Source of the DNA: Variovorax saccharolyticus
GTDB taxonomy: Bacteria; Pseudomonadota; Gammaproteobacteria; Burkholderiales; Burkholderiaceae_C
Reading direction: 5' to 3'
Assembly: GCF_030316765.1 (NCBI RefSeq)
Contig: NZ_JASZYT010000001.1
Location: forward strand, 806,001 to 870,000
DNA length: 64,000 nt
Position numbers and translations under genes: made by a program. Positions 17,361-26,360 of this stretch are shown here, piece after piece. Position 1 is the stretch's first letter. The number at the start of each line of letters is the position of its first letter. The notes below the pieces were generated by a model. The model was not told where the DNA came from. It worked only from the letters and a program-made list of their open reading frames with translations, and ran no database searches.

Positions 17361-18200
17361 CTAGGAATCGCCCAGCAGAGCGACCTGCGGGTCGGGTTCG
17401 GCGCGCTTGGGCGCCGCCGGCGGCGCCACCACCTGGACCGGGTTGGCCCGGGTTGCCGGTGCCGGCGTGGTGGTGGGCGGCGTGCGGCCGGCCGCCACCT
17501 GCCGCAGCCGCTCGTGCTCGGCCAGCACCTTGCCGGCATAGCCGCCGTCATCGGCCAGGTTGGCGGCGCCGACGTAGTAGCGCAGGCCGCCCTCGAGCGA
17601 GCCGGCGCGGGCGATGCATTCCTGCAGCACCTTGACGCCGACGCGCATGTTGGTCACCGGATCGAAGGCGGTGAGGGTGCCGCCCGCGCTTTCGTACTTC
17701 TCGCCGTGGACGCGCGTCATGACCTGCATCAGGCCCTGGGCGCCGACCTGGCTCTGGGCGAAGGGATTGAAGCTCGATTCGACCGCCATGATGGCCAGGA
17801 TCAGCGTCGGGTCGAGCTTGGTCTTCTTGCCGAGCTCGAAAGCCTCGGCGACCAGCACGCTCAGCGGCTCGGCAGCGACGCGGTACTTCTTGCTGAGCCA
17901 GTAGGCGACCGCGGCCTGCGGCTTCGGCAGCACGTGCGGACTGGCGGCGGTGGTCCGGTCGATCGCGGTGGGCTCGAGGTCGGTGGCCTCGGGCGCGGGC
18001 TTGCGCGATTGCAGCCAGCCCATCAGCTGTTCTTCGCCGGTCTGCCGCAGATCCGGCCGGGCGGCCAGTGCCAGCACGGCGAACACGATCGCCAGGCCGA
18101 GCAGCGCGAAGCTGTTGTGGGTGATCTCGAAGAAGCCGTCGACCACATCGGACACGAAGGTCCGTAGCCCGCGGGCAGTGGCATCTAACGCCTGTTTCAT
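17361..18200 (-). CDS. Membrane-anchored lytic transglycosylase (SLT domain)
   Basis: A 279-residue protein with one N-terminal membrane helix (FALLGLAIVFAVLALAA, residues about 27-45) and a soluble-lytic-transglycosylase domain (about 105-215). The catalytic glutamate lies in ILAIMAVESSFNPFAQS, and QVGAQGLMQVMTRVHGEKY follows. The C-terminal ~60 residues are proline- and alanine-rich. Such enzymes cut glycan strands of peptidoglycan with formation of 1,6-anhydromuramyl ends. The ATG at 18200 has AGGAAG about 6 nt upstream. It is preceded by a long leader and a strong promoter at 18391-18419. It stands alone, downstream of no other gene on this strand. Confidence 0.9.
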   Translation of the reverse strand: MKQALDATARGLRTFVSDVVDGFFEITHNSFALLGLAIVFAVLALAARPDLRQTGEEQLMGWLQSRKPAPEATDLEPTAIDRTTAASPHVLPKPQAAVAYWLSKKYRVAAEPLSVLVAEAFELGKKTKLDPTLILAIMAVESSFNPFAQSQVGAQGLMQVMTRVHGEKYESAGGTLTAFDPVTNMRVGVKVLQECIARAGSLEGGLRYYVGAANLADDGGYAGKVLAEHERLRQVAAGRTPPTTTPAPATRANPVQVVAPPAAPKRAEPDPQVALLGDS

Positions 18201-18390
18201 CGCTCTTCCTTTCTGTGCGGCACCTGCTCGCAACGCCACGAAGGGCGAAGCAGCAAGGAAGCGGCGCTTGGATTGGTACGAATCAGGTCCGCGCGAAGAA
18301 TGGGAGAGGGCGCGGCCGCCTGATCAAGCCGGCGGATGCCGGCAGCGGATTCGGAGGTTCCGGCCGCTTGGCGGCGCGGGAAAGGTGGGC

Positions 18391-18419
18391 ATTCTAGGAG
18401 TGGCTAAATACACAGTCAA
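18391..18419 (-). promoter_or_regulatory. Sigma-70 promoter for the lytic transglycosylase gene
   Basis: On the minus strand TTGACT (18414-18419) and TAGAAT (18391-18396) are separated by exactly 17 nt, close to the sigma-70 consensus. The predicted start near 18384 would give an untranslated leader of about 180 nt before the transglycosylase ATG. It is the best housekeeping promoter match I found in the window. Confidence 0.65.
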
Positions 18420-18546
18420 GAATAAGAACTACATTCTATATTCCAATTTAGATGTAAAAAATGTATGAATTAGTGCACGAATCGAAGGCGGAAAGTCCAT
18501 TGAAAACCCGATTTGCAATCCCCGCCGCCAGCGCGTACGCTGAAAC

Positions 18547-18564
18547 CGCCTGAGCTATCAGGCG
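18547..18564. repeat. Perfect inverted repeat CGCCTGA-N4-TCAGGCG
   Basis: Seven paired bases flank a 4-nt loop. Read on the minus strand it is followed by GGTTT, so it is at most a weak terminator-like hairpin. It could equally be a binding site or extragenic repeat; nothing else in the region decides this. Confidence 0.45.
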
Positions 18565-18793
18565 TCTACCAAGGTCCAGTGGCCCGAGGAGAAATCCGAG
18601 GGTTCAGCGGCTGAGGCCCAACGGTGGCAATCCCTTGCTGCCAGCATGACCGGAACGATTGAACTTCCGGTCGAGCGAAAAGATGGCATGGGCGTTGCGC
18701 CCGCCATCGAGCCCGGAGGCCTGACTTCGCGTCGAGCCGCCGGGCTTTCTGTTTATGGGAAGCGCACGGCGTTTGGGGCACACTCCCTCCTCG

Positions 18794-21700
18794 ATGAATG
18801 CTGCTTTGCTGAAACAGAACAAATGGGTGCGGCGCGGAGCTCTGGCGCTGCTGATTCTGCTGGGGGTCTGGCTGGTCGCCTGGCTGGCCGTGCCGCCGAT
18901 CGTGAAGGGGCAGGTCCAGAAGATCGCCAGCGAGAAGCTCGGCCGGCAGGTCACGGTGGGCAAGATCGAGTTCAAGCCCTGGACGCTCGAACTCGCGGTC
19001 AACGACCTGCGCATCGCCACCGCCGACGGCAGCCAGCCCCAGGTGGCCGTGAAGCGGCTCTACCTCGACGCCGAGCTGCAGTCGATCCTGCGGCTGGCGC
19101 CCGTGATCGACGCGGTCCGCATCGAGGCGCCAGCCATCCAGCTGACGCATCTGGCCGATGGCCGCTACGACATCGACGACATCATCGCCAAGCTGACGCC
19201 GGCGCCGGAGCCGCCCGATGCGCCCAAGAAGGAGGCGCCGCGTTTCGCCATCTACAACATCGCGATCACCGACGGCGCGGTCGATTTCACCGACCAGACC
19301 GTCGAGCGCAGGCACGAGCTGCGCGAATTCGCGCTCAGCGTGCCTTTTCTCAGCAACCTGGCCTCGCAGCGCGAGATCAAGACCGAGCCCAAGCTGGCTT
19401 TCGTCCTGAACGGCAGCAAGTTCGACTCCGCCGCCGAATCGACCCCCTTTGCCGAACACCGCAAGACCGACGCCCACATCAGCTTCCAGGCCCTCGACCT
19501 GGTGCCCTACCTGGGTTACATCCCGGGCGGCCTGCCGGTGGCGCTGCAGGCAGGCAAGCTCGATGCCGACCTGAAGATCAATTTCGAGCAGGCGGCGGCG
19601 GCCGGGCTCAAGATCACCGGCAGCATCGCTGCCAACGGCATCAAGATGGCGGATTCGCAGGGCCGCGACCTGCTGGGCTTCGACTCGCTCAAGATCGCGC
19701 TGGCCGATGTCCGGCCGCTGGAGCGCGTGGTGCACCTGAGCGAAGTGGCGCTGGCCGGGCCCGATCTGGTCGTCGCGCGCGATGCGGCCGGCCGCCTCAA
19801 CCTGCTGGCGACCGACCGCGCCACCGGCGCCACCCAGAAGGTGGCATCGGTCCCGGCCCCGGCGCCCGACGACGCCGCCAAGCCGGCTGCGCCACCGGCC
19901 TGGCGGGTCCAGGTCGACAAGGTGGCGCTGTCCGACGGCCAGATCGGCTGGCGCGACCACACCACCCAGCCCAACGCCGCCATCGACGTCAAGCAGCTGG
20001 CGATCGAGGTCCAGGGCGTCGCCTGGCCGATGGAGAAGCCGGCCACCTTCAGCGGCTCGACCTCGGTCGGCGGCGCCCCGCTCAAGTTCAGCGGCGAAGC
20101 CACCGACAAGCGGGCCCTGGTGGTCACCGAGATCGAGGCGCTGCCGCTGTCGCTGGCCGCGCCCTACCTGGCCCAGAGCCTCGAGCCCTCGCTCGACGGC
20201 AAGCTCAGCGGCAAGGTCGACGTCGAGTGGACGAACCCCGATCTCAAGTTCAAGGCTCGCAGCGTGATCGCCGAGGGGCTCGCCCTGACCCAGGAAAAGA
20301 CCGCGCTGGCCAGCGTCGGCCGTTTCGAACTGGTCGACGCCGAAGCCGACATGACGAAGCACACCCTGACGATCGCTTCGTTCACGGCCTCGAACCCGAA
20401 AGTGCGGATCGAGCGCGACAACGAGAAGCGCTGGATGTTCGAGCGCTGGCTCAAGGCGCCGGCGGGCGGCAGCCCGGGCGCGACCGAGGACGCCAAGGTC
20501 GCTGCGCCCAAGGATCCGAAGGCGGCACCGGCGGGCGCCAACACGCGGCCATGGCAGTTGAACATTGCCACCTTGGCGGTCGACAACGCCACCCTGTCCT
20601 ATGCCGACAACGCCAGTGCGACCCCGGTGGCCTTCGAGATCAGCGCGCTCCAGTTGAAGGCGCAAAAGCTGGCGCCGAACACGGACACCGTGTCGCCGCT
20701 CAAGCTGTCCGGGCGCATCGCCGCCGGGCGGGCCGAGGCGGGGCGCTTCGAGTACGACGGCAACCTGGTCCTCAAGCCGATCGCGGCCGAAGGCCGGCTG
20801 CTGGTGGCGTCGCTGCCGGCACACGCCTTCAAGGCCTACTACGCCGACGCACTCAATATAGACATACGCCGTGCTTTCGCCAGCTACCGGGGCACGGTCA
20901 AGGTCGCGACCCTGCCCGCCGGCCTGAACCTGCGCCTGGTCGGCGACACGGCGGTGGACGACTTCCGTGCCAACAGCGGGGTGCTGACCCAGGCCCCGGG
21001 CCTGTCGACCAACCGCCAGCTGCTGAGCTGGAAAACACTGGGCCTGCGCGGCCTGCAGGTGAACATGGTGCCCGGCGAGCCGCTCAAGGTCGATGTGGGC
21101 GAGACCTCGCTGACCGACTTCTTCGCCCGCGTGATCATCGATCCCACCGGCAAGCTGAATCTGCTGTACCTGGTCAAGAAGCCCGGGCAGGCCGTGGAAG
21201 CGGAGGCGGCTGCCACCGAGGTCGAAACCAAGCGCAGCCTGGGCGGCACCACGACGACCACCAGCCGTCCGCGCAGCGCGCGCGCACGCGGCCCGGCGCC
21301 GCCCGCGCCGCCGCAGGAACTGATGGTCGGCGGCGCGCCCGATGCGCCGGCGCCGGTGGCTGCCGCGGCACCCGCCGCGGCGGACAGCGGACCGGCGCCG
21401 CTGATCAACTTCGGCCCGATCAGCCTGGTCAACGGCAAGATCGACTTCTCCGACTTGTTCATCAAGCCCAATTACTCGGCCGACCTGACTGAGCTGACCG
21501 GCAAGCTGAGCGCCTTCTCGTCCAGGCCCCAGGGCGACAAGCCGGCCCTGGCCGACCTCGAACTGCGCGGCAAGGCCCAGCAGACGGCATCGCTGGAGAT
21601 CACCGGCAAGCTCAATCCGCTGGCCAAGCCGCTCGAACTCGACATCACGGCCCGCATGAAGGAGCTCGACCTGCCGCCGCTGTCGCCCTACACGATCCGC

Positions 21701-22594
21701 TTTGCGGGCCATGGCATCGAGCGCGGCAAGCTCAGCATGGACGTCAACTACAAGATCGCCCCGGACGGCACCCTGACCGCCGCGAACAAGGTGGTGCTGA
21801 ACCAGTTGCAGTTCGGCGAGCCGGTGGAAGGTGCGCCCGCCAGCCTGCCGGTGCGGCTGGCGGTGGCGCTGCTGGCCGACCGCAACGGCGTCATCGACAT
21901 CGACCTGCCGCTGCGCGGGTCGATCAACGACCCGGAGTTCAGCGTCGGCCCCCTGATCCTGAAGGCGATCGTCAACCTGCTCGCGAAGGCGGTCACCGCG
22001 CCGTTCGCGCTGCTGACCGGCGGCTTCGGCGGCGGCGGCGGCGAGTCCAGCACGATCGCCTTCGCGCCGGGCAGTTCGGAGCTTTCCCAGGAAGCCAAGG
22101 ACAACCTCGACAAGGTGGCCAAGGCCTTGAACGACAGGCCGGGCCTGCGGATGACCGTGGTCGGGACCTCCAGCCTCGACAAGGAGCGCGACGCCTATCA
22201 GCGCCAGCGCCTGCGCGCGATGACGCAGGCCGAGAAGCGCCGCGCCGCGGTGCGGGCCGGCAAGGATGCCGCCGAGGTCGGCCCGGTCAGCGATGCCGAG
22301 TACCCGGAGCTGCTGACCGCGGTCTACAAGCGCTCGGAAGTCACGAAGCCGCGCAACATGGTCGGGCTGGCCAAGGACCTGCCGGTGCCCGAAATGGAAA
22401 ACCTGCTGCTGGCCAGCATCGCGGTCGACGAGGAGTCGATGCGGCAGCTGGCGGTGGAACGCGGCGTCGCGGCGCGCGATTACCTGCTGGCGCAGAAGCT
22501 TTCGAGCGAACGCCTGTTCCTCGGCGCGGTGCGGACCCAGGCCGAAGGAAACGACTGGAAACCCGGCGCCGAACTGAAACTGGCGACCCGTTGA
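18794..22594 (+). CDS. Large DUF748 (AsmA-like) envelope protein with OmpA-like C-terminal region
   Basis: A 1,266-residue protein with an N-terminal membrane anchor (ALALLILLGVWLVAWLAV) and the DUF748 hallmark VPPIVKGQVQKIASEKLGRQ plus KIEFKPWTLELAVNDL. A very long AsmA-like beta-rich periplasmic body follows. The conserved NGVIDIDLPLRGSINDPEFS and LLAKAVTAPFALLTGGF stretch lies near residues 1030-1080. The last ~180 residues start STIAFAPGSSELSQEAKDNL and look like an OmpA/MotB-type peptidoglycan-binding fold. AsmA-like proteins are thought to help lipid traffic between the membranes. The ATG at 18794 puts the basic segment KQNKWVRR directly before the anchor; an ATG 13 codons earlier is possible. 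No partner genes adjoin it. Confidence 0.85.
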   Translation: MNAALLKQNKWVRRGALALLILLGVWLVAWLAVPPIVKGQVQKIASEKLGRQVTVGKIEFKPWTLELAVNDLRIATADGSQPQVAVKRLYLDAELQSILRLAPVIDAVRIEAPAIQLTHLADGRYDIDDIIAKLTPAPEPPDAPKKEAPRFAIYNIAITDGAVDFTDQTVERRHELREFALSVPFLSNLASQREIKTEPKLAFVLNGSKFDSAAESTPFAEHRKTDAHISFQALDLVPYLGYIPGGLPVALQAGKLDADLKINFEQAAAAGLKITGSIAANGIKMADSQGRDLLGFDSLKIALADVRPLERVVHLSEVALAGPDLVVARDAAGRLNLLATDRATGATQKVASVPAPAPDDAAKPAAPPAWRVQVDKVALSDGQIGWRDHTTQPNAAIDVKQLAIEVQGVAWPMEKPATFSGSTSVGGAPLKFSGEATDKRALVVTEIEALPLSLAAPYLAQSLEPSLDGKLSGKVDVEWTNPDLKFKARSVIAEGLALTQEKTALASVGRFELVDAEADMTKHTLTIASFTASNPKVRIERDNEKRWMFERWLKAPAGGSPGATEDAKVAAPKDPKAAPAGANTRPWQLNIATLAVDNATLSYADNASATPVAFEISALQLKAQKLAPNTDTVSPLKLSGRIAAGRAEAGRFEYDGNLVLKPIAAEGRLLVASLPAHAFKAYYADALNIDIRRAFASYRGTVKVATLPAGLNLRLVGDTAVDDFRANSGVLTQAPGLSTNRQLLSWKTLGLRGLQVNMVPGEPLKVDVGETSLTDFFARVIIDPTGKLNLLYLVKKPGQAVEAEAAATEVETKRSLGGTTTTTSRPRSARARGPAPPAPPQELMVGGAPDAPAPVAAAAPAAADSGPAPLINFGPISLVNGKIDFSDLFIKPNYSADLTELTGKLSAFSSRPQGDKPALADLELRGKAQQTASLEITGKLNPLAKPLELDITARMKELDLPPLSPYTIRFAGHGIERGKLSMDVNYKIAPDGTLTAANKVVLNQLQFGEPVEGAPASLPVRLAVALLADRNGVIDIDLPLRGSINDPEFSVGPLILKAIVNLLAKAVTAPFALLTGGFGGGGGESSTIAFAPGSSELSQEAKDNLDKVAKALNDRPGLRMTVVGTSSLDKERDAYQRQRLRAMTQAEKRRAAVRAGKDAAEVGPVSDAEYPELLTAVYKRSEVTKPRNMVGLAKDLPVPEMENLLLASIAVDEESMRQLAVERGVAARDYLLAQKLSSERLFLGAVRTQAEGNDWKPGAELKLATR

Positions 22595-22683
22595 CCCACC
22601 CCGCCGCAAGTCGGTGAAAATGGAGCCATGCGCCGGCCATTGCCGGCGCCTCGCTTTTCCCTACAGATAACGACATTCGCTCA

Positions 22684-25512
22684 GTGACCTCAACTTCCTC
22701 CAAGCCTCACGACCTCCAGTCCCTCGACACCTTGACCGGAGGAGCCTTCACCGCGCCGACCTCGGGCGAGCGCGCCCAGCGCATCCGGGATTGGCTCGCG
22801 GCCAATCCGTCGCCCGAGCAGATGCAGGACGTCTTCAAGGAGCTGAGCGGACGCGACAAGGGCGCCGCCCGGCTGCTGCGCGAGAAGCTCGACGAGCTCA
22901 AGCGCGCCAAGGGCCAGGAGGCGATCGCGGTCGAATGGACCCACAAGGCCGAGGCCCTTTTGGCCCAGCCGAAGCTCAACATCGCCGATGCGCTGGCCTG
23001 GCAGCGCGACGCCGCCAAGGCCGGCGCGCCGCTGTCGCGCGAACCGCTGGCGGGGCTGAAGGCCCGGCTGGCCGAGCGCGTCAAGGGCATCGAGGACCTG
23101 CAGCACCGGGCCCAGGTCCACCGCGAGGCGGCGGTGCTGCTGGCCCAGCGCTTCGAAGTGCTGTCGACCAAGAGCTGGCGCGATGCGCAGGGCGTCGAAG
23201 AGGCGCTGCGCGCCGACGTGGCGCACTGGCAGCAGCAGGCGGCCGAGATCGCCGCCGACCCGAATTGGAGCAGCCTCGACGCCCGCTTCGCGCCGCAGCT
23301 CGAATCCTCCAAGGCGCAGCTGCTGGTGGTGTCCGACGCTTTCAACGGTGCGCTGGCGCTGGCCGTGGCCGCCGCCGCAGACGCCGCCGCGCCGCTGCCG
23401 CCGGTGCCGGTCTGGGCCGACGAACTGCGGGTGGCGCGCGGCGGCACGCCCGAGGCCGCTCCGGCTGCGCCGGCCAAGCCGGCCGCGCCCAAGGTCGATC
23501 CCGAGAAGCGCGCCGCGGCGCAGGATGCGGTACAGGCCGCGCTCGCCAAGCTGGAGCAGGAAACCGCGGAAGGCCATGGCAAGGCCAGTGCCGGCGCGGC
23601 GGCTGCGCTGCGCGCGGTGCTGAAGGAACACGGCAAGCTGGTCGAGGCACCGCTCGAGGCCCGGGTCCATGCGGCCCTGGTGGCTGCGGGCGAGCTCGAA
23701 GGCTGGCAGCGCTGGAGCGCCGACAAGGTGCGCGAAGACCTGGTCGCCAAGGCCGAAGGGCTGCTCAAGCGGCCCGAAGGCCAGGCGCTGGGCGGCCGCA
23801 AGATGCAGGAAACCCTGCGCGCCCTGCGCGAGCAATGGAAGCAGGCCGACCAGGGCGGCGTGCCCAATCACGCGCTCTGGAAGCGTTTCGACGAAGCCTG
23901 CAACGAGGCCCACAAGGTGGTCGAGGCGTGGCTCGAGAAGGTCCGCGCCGATGCGGCCGAGCACCGCGCACTGCGCACCGCGCTGATCGAAGAGGTCAAG
24001 GCCTGGGCGGCCGAGCATGCCCAGGCGTCCGACCTCAAGGCGCACAACCGCGCGCTGCACCAGTTCGCCGATCGCTGGCGCGACGCCGGCCATGTCGGCG
24101 AGAAGGTGTTCGCCGAGCTGCAGGGTCAATGGAACGAGGCCTTCGGTGCCGCCCGCGCGCCCTTCGAGGCGGCCCAGAAGGCCAGCGTCGAGCGCCGCCA
24201 GGCCATGATCGCCGAGGCCGCCGAGCTCGGCGCCGCCCCGATGCTGCGCATCGACGCCGTCAAGGCGCTGCAGCAACGCTGGCAGCACGAGGCCCAGTCG
24301 GTGCCGCTCGACCGTCGCCACGAGCAGAAGCTCTGGGATGCCTTCCGGGCGCCGATCGACGAAGCTTTCAACCGCAAGACCGTCGAGCGCGAGAAGGCCG
24401 CTTCGGCCATGAGCGAGCACGATCGCCATGTTCTGAACGCGTCCAAGGCGCTCGACGCCGCCAACAGCACCGGCGATGCCCAGAAGATCCGCGCCGCGGT
24501 GGCGCAGCTCGAAGCTGCCTTGCGCGGCGAAGCGCCGCCGCCGGCACCTCAGCCCGCACCTCAGCCGGCAGCGCCGGTGGCGGGCGCCGACGGTCCCGCC
24601 GTGGGTGCGACCGAGGTCGTGGCACCGGGCCAGGCCGCCGCCGAATTCGGCGAGAGCGCCGAACAGGCGCCCGGGCCGGAGGACGCCGAGGCGCTGCCGG
24701 TCGCCGAACGCACCGACGCACCCGCTTCCGACAGCCTGGTGGCGCCGGCCGATGGCGCCGATCCCTCGGCCCGCTCCGATGCCGGGGCTGAAGCACCCGC
24801 GGCACCGCCCAAGCCCGCACCGAAGCCGGTGATCGCGGTGCGCGGCGACGATCGCCCCGGCAACAAGAAGGCCGAAGCAGTGCCCGCCGGGCGCGGCAAG
24901 TTCGGCGACCGTCGCGACAGCCGCGGCCCTGGCGGCCCTGGCGGACGCCCCAACGACCGCCCGGGGCGGCCTGGCGGCGACCGGGGTGCCCCGGCCGGAG
25001 GCGGACGCTTCGGTGATCGCCCGCCACGCTTCGAAGACCGCGGTCCCCGGTTGGGCGATGCCGCCTTCAGGGCCCAGCGCGAGGCGCTGGAACGGGCCGA
25101 CTTCGCGCTGCGCAAGCTGGCGTCGCAGGCCCATGGCGAGGCGCTCACCCAGGTGCTCGGTGCCTGGGAGAAGCGCGATGCCGCGCAACTGCCCAGCGTC
25201 CAGGAACTGGGCCGCGCAGTGACGCCGGCGGTGCGCAGCAGCTGGTCGCAAGCCATTGGCTCGGCGCCTGCCGCGCAGTCCACGGACGCCGCCGAAGCCT
25301 TGCTGCGGCTCGAGATGGCAGCCGAAGTCCCGACGCCGGCCGACCAGATCGAAGCCCGTCGCGCCCTGCAGCTCAAGCTGCTGACGCGGCGCGGCGACCC
25401 GACGCCCGAGCAGACCTGGGGCCAGGATGCAGGCAAGGTGCTGGCCGCCAGCCACGACCCGGCGTCCGCCCGGCGCCTGCAGAACGCACTCAAGGCGCTG
25501 CTGCGCAAGTAA
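22684..25512 (+). CDS. DUF349 domain-containing protein with RGG-like segment
   Basis: A 942-residue, alanine-rich, largely helical protein. The DUF349-type repeats are in the middle (about residues 360-580). Examples are LREQWKQADQGGVPNHALWK followed by RFDEACNEAHKVVE, then DRWRDAGHVGEKVFAELQGQ and LQQRWQHEAQSVPLDRRHEQ. A proline/alanine-rich linker follows, then a glycine/arginine-rich, disordered-looking stretch (about 740-800: GRGKFGDRRDSRGPGGPGGR and similar). A last helical domain ends the protein. The function of DUF349 is not known to me. The start is a GTG (MTSTSSKPHD); no ATG nearby fits as well. It has no export signal, so it is probably cytoplasmic. It is separated from its neighbours and may be monocistronic. 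Confidence 0.85.
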   Translation: MTSTSSKPHDLQSLDTLTGGAFTAPTSGERAQRIRDWLAANPSPEQMQDVFKELSGRDKGAARLLREKLDELKRAKGQEAIAVEWTHKAEALLAQPKLNIADALAWQRDAAKAGAPLSREPLAGLKARLAERVKGIEDLQHRAQVHREAAVLLAQRFEVLSTKSWRDAQGVEEALRADVAHWQQQAAEIAADPNWSSLDARFAPQLESSKAQLLVVSDAFNGALALAVAAAADAAAPLPPVPVWADELRVARGGTPEAAPAAPAKPAAPKVDPEKRAAAQDAVQAALAKLEQETAEGHGKASAGAAAALRAVLKEHGKLVEAPLEARVHAALVAAGELEGWQRWSADKVREDLVAKAEGLLKRPEGQALGGRKMQETLRALREQWKQADQGGVPNHALWKRFDEACNEAHKVVEAWLEKVRADAAEHRALRTALIEEVKAWAAEHAQASDLKAHNRALHQFADRWRDAGHVGEKVFAELQGQWNEAFGAARAPFEAAQKASVERRQAMIAEAAELGAAPMLRIDAVKALQQRWQHEAQSVPLDRRHEQKLWDAFRAPIDEAFNRKTVEREKAASAMSEHDRHVLNASKALDAANSTGDAQKIRAAVAQLEAALRGEAPPPAPQPAPQPAAPVAGADGPAVGATEVVAPGQAAAEFGESAEQAPGPEDAEALPVAERTDAPASDSLVAPADGADPSARSDAGAEAPAAPPKPAPKPVIAVRGDDRPGNKKAEAVPAGRGKFGDRRDSRGPGGPGGRPNDRPGRPGGDRGAPAGGGRFGDRPPRFEDRGPRLGDAAFRAQREALERADFALRKLASQAHGEALTQVLGAWEKRDAAQLPSVQELGRAVTPAVRSSWSQAIGSAPAAQSTDAAEALLRLEMAAEVPTPADQIEARRALQLKLLTRRGDPTPEQTWGQDAGKVLAASHDPASARRLQNALKALLRK

Positions 25513-25562
25513 GAGGGTAAGAGGCAGGCCGGTCGTCCCGGGCGGGGCGGCCGGTTTCAGCG

Positions 25563-26360
25563 TCAGCGCCGGGGCTGCGGCGCGTTGAAGAAGGCGTCGA
25601 ACAGGTCCACCAAGGCCGGGAAGTCGGCCTGCAGCGCCGCGCGGTTCACGAAGTAGGCCTCGCAGGCGACGGCGAAGAACTCCGCAGGCGACTGCGCCCC
25701 ATAGGAATCGAGCCAGGGCTCTTCGCCCCCGAAGCGCTCGGCGACGATGGCCTTCTCGCGCAGGGCCTCGTAGGCCGGCTGCAGCACCGCGAACCAGGCG
25801 GCGCGGGCCTCTCTGGCACTGCGCGTGCCGAGAAAGCCCGGCGGCAGCGGCGGACAGCCGTCGGCCTCGCCTTGCGCCATGTCGATCTTGTGGGCGAACT
25901 CGTGGATCACGACGTTGTAGCCCTCGGTGCGCGTGATGCTGCTGGCCAGCACGTCCTGCCAGCTCAGCATCACCGGCCCGCGGTCCATGGCTTCGCCGGC
26001 GACGACCTCGTCGTAGTGGTGGACCACGCCGCTGGCGTCGGTGGTGGTGCGATGGGCCACCACTTCCGACGGGTGCACCACGATGCCGACGAAATCGCCG
26101 TACCAGCGCAGGCCGCCCTTCAGGTGCAGCACCGGCAGCACCGCCTGCGCGGCGATCGCCAGCGCGACCTCGTCGGTGATCGCGAAGCCTTGGGCGCCGT
26201 GGAATTCCTTGTCGCGCAGGAATTCGGCCGCCAGCGTGCGCAGGCGCTCCTGCTCCGCGGCCGTGCGTTCGGCCAGGAAGGGGTAGCGGGTCAGCGTGGC
26301 CTGCCAGGCGGCGTCGGGCAGGCGAGGGGGCGCGCGCAGCCTGCGCAGCCAGCCGAACAT
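25563..26360 (-). CDS. mtfA: Zinc-dependent peptidase MtfA family
   Basis: A 265-residue protein of the MtfA (DUF980, peptidase family M90) type. The zinc motif is VVIHEFAHKIDMAQGEADG (HEXXH), and the third-ligand glutamate probably lies in SPAEFFAVACEAYFVNRAAL. Other conserved features are LRDKEFHGAQGFAITDEVAL and the TEGYNVVIHEF context. In Escherichia coli MtfA binds the Mlc repressor and has aminopeptidase activity; whether that holds here is unknown. Its ATG overlaps the lpxH stop by one base (TGATG), so the two are translationally coupled. Confidence 0.9.
   Translation of the reverse strand: MFGWLRRLRAPPRLPDAAWQATLTRYPFLAERTAAEQERLRTLAAEFLRDKEFHGAQGFAITDEVALAIAAQAVLPVLHLKGGLRWYGDFVGIVVHPSEVVAHRTTTDASGVVHHYDEVVAGEAMDRGPVMLSWQDVLASSITRTEGYNVVIHEFAHKIDMAQGEADGCPPLPPGFLGTRSAREARAAWFAVLQPAYEALREKAIVAERFGGEEPWLDSYGAQSPAEFFAVACEAYFVNRAALQADFPALVDLFDAFFNAPQPRR

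Larger units (their letters stand above)
18201..18793. other. 593-nt intergenic region with AT-rich core
   Basis: No supported gene lies between the divergent transglycosylase and DUF748 genes. The stretch 18395-18480 is strikingly AT-rich against its surroundings and holds the minus-strand promoter of the transglycosylase. A short perfect inverted repeat is at 18547-18564. I see no tRNA, no convincing small reading frame and no clear promoter for the plus-strand gene. Confidence 0.6.

Noticed and set aside
18480-18600. Minus-strand sequence with TTGGTAGACGC and TAGCTCAGGCGG, reminiscent of a tRNA-Leu or another tRNA D-arm
   Set aside because: No acceptor stem, anticodon stem or T-arm can be paired at the proper distances, so I treat it as chance similarity around a small inverted repeat.
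18566-22609. A 1,347-codon minus-strand open frame
   Set aside because: It mirrors the DUF748 gene on the other strand. Its composition is that of an antisense frame and no family motif is visible.
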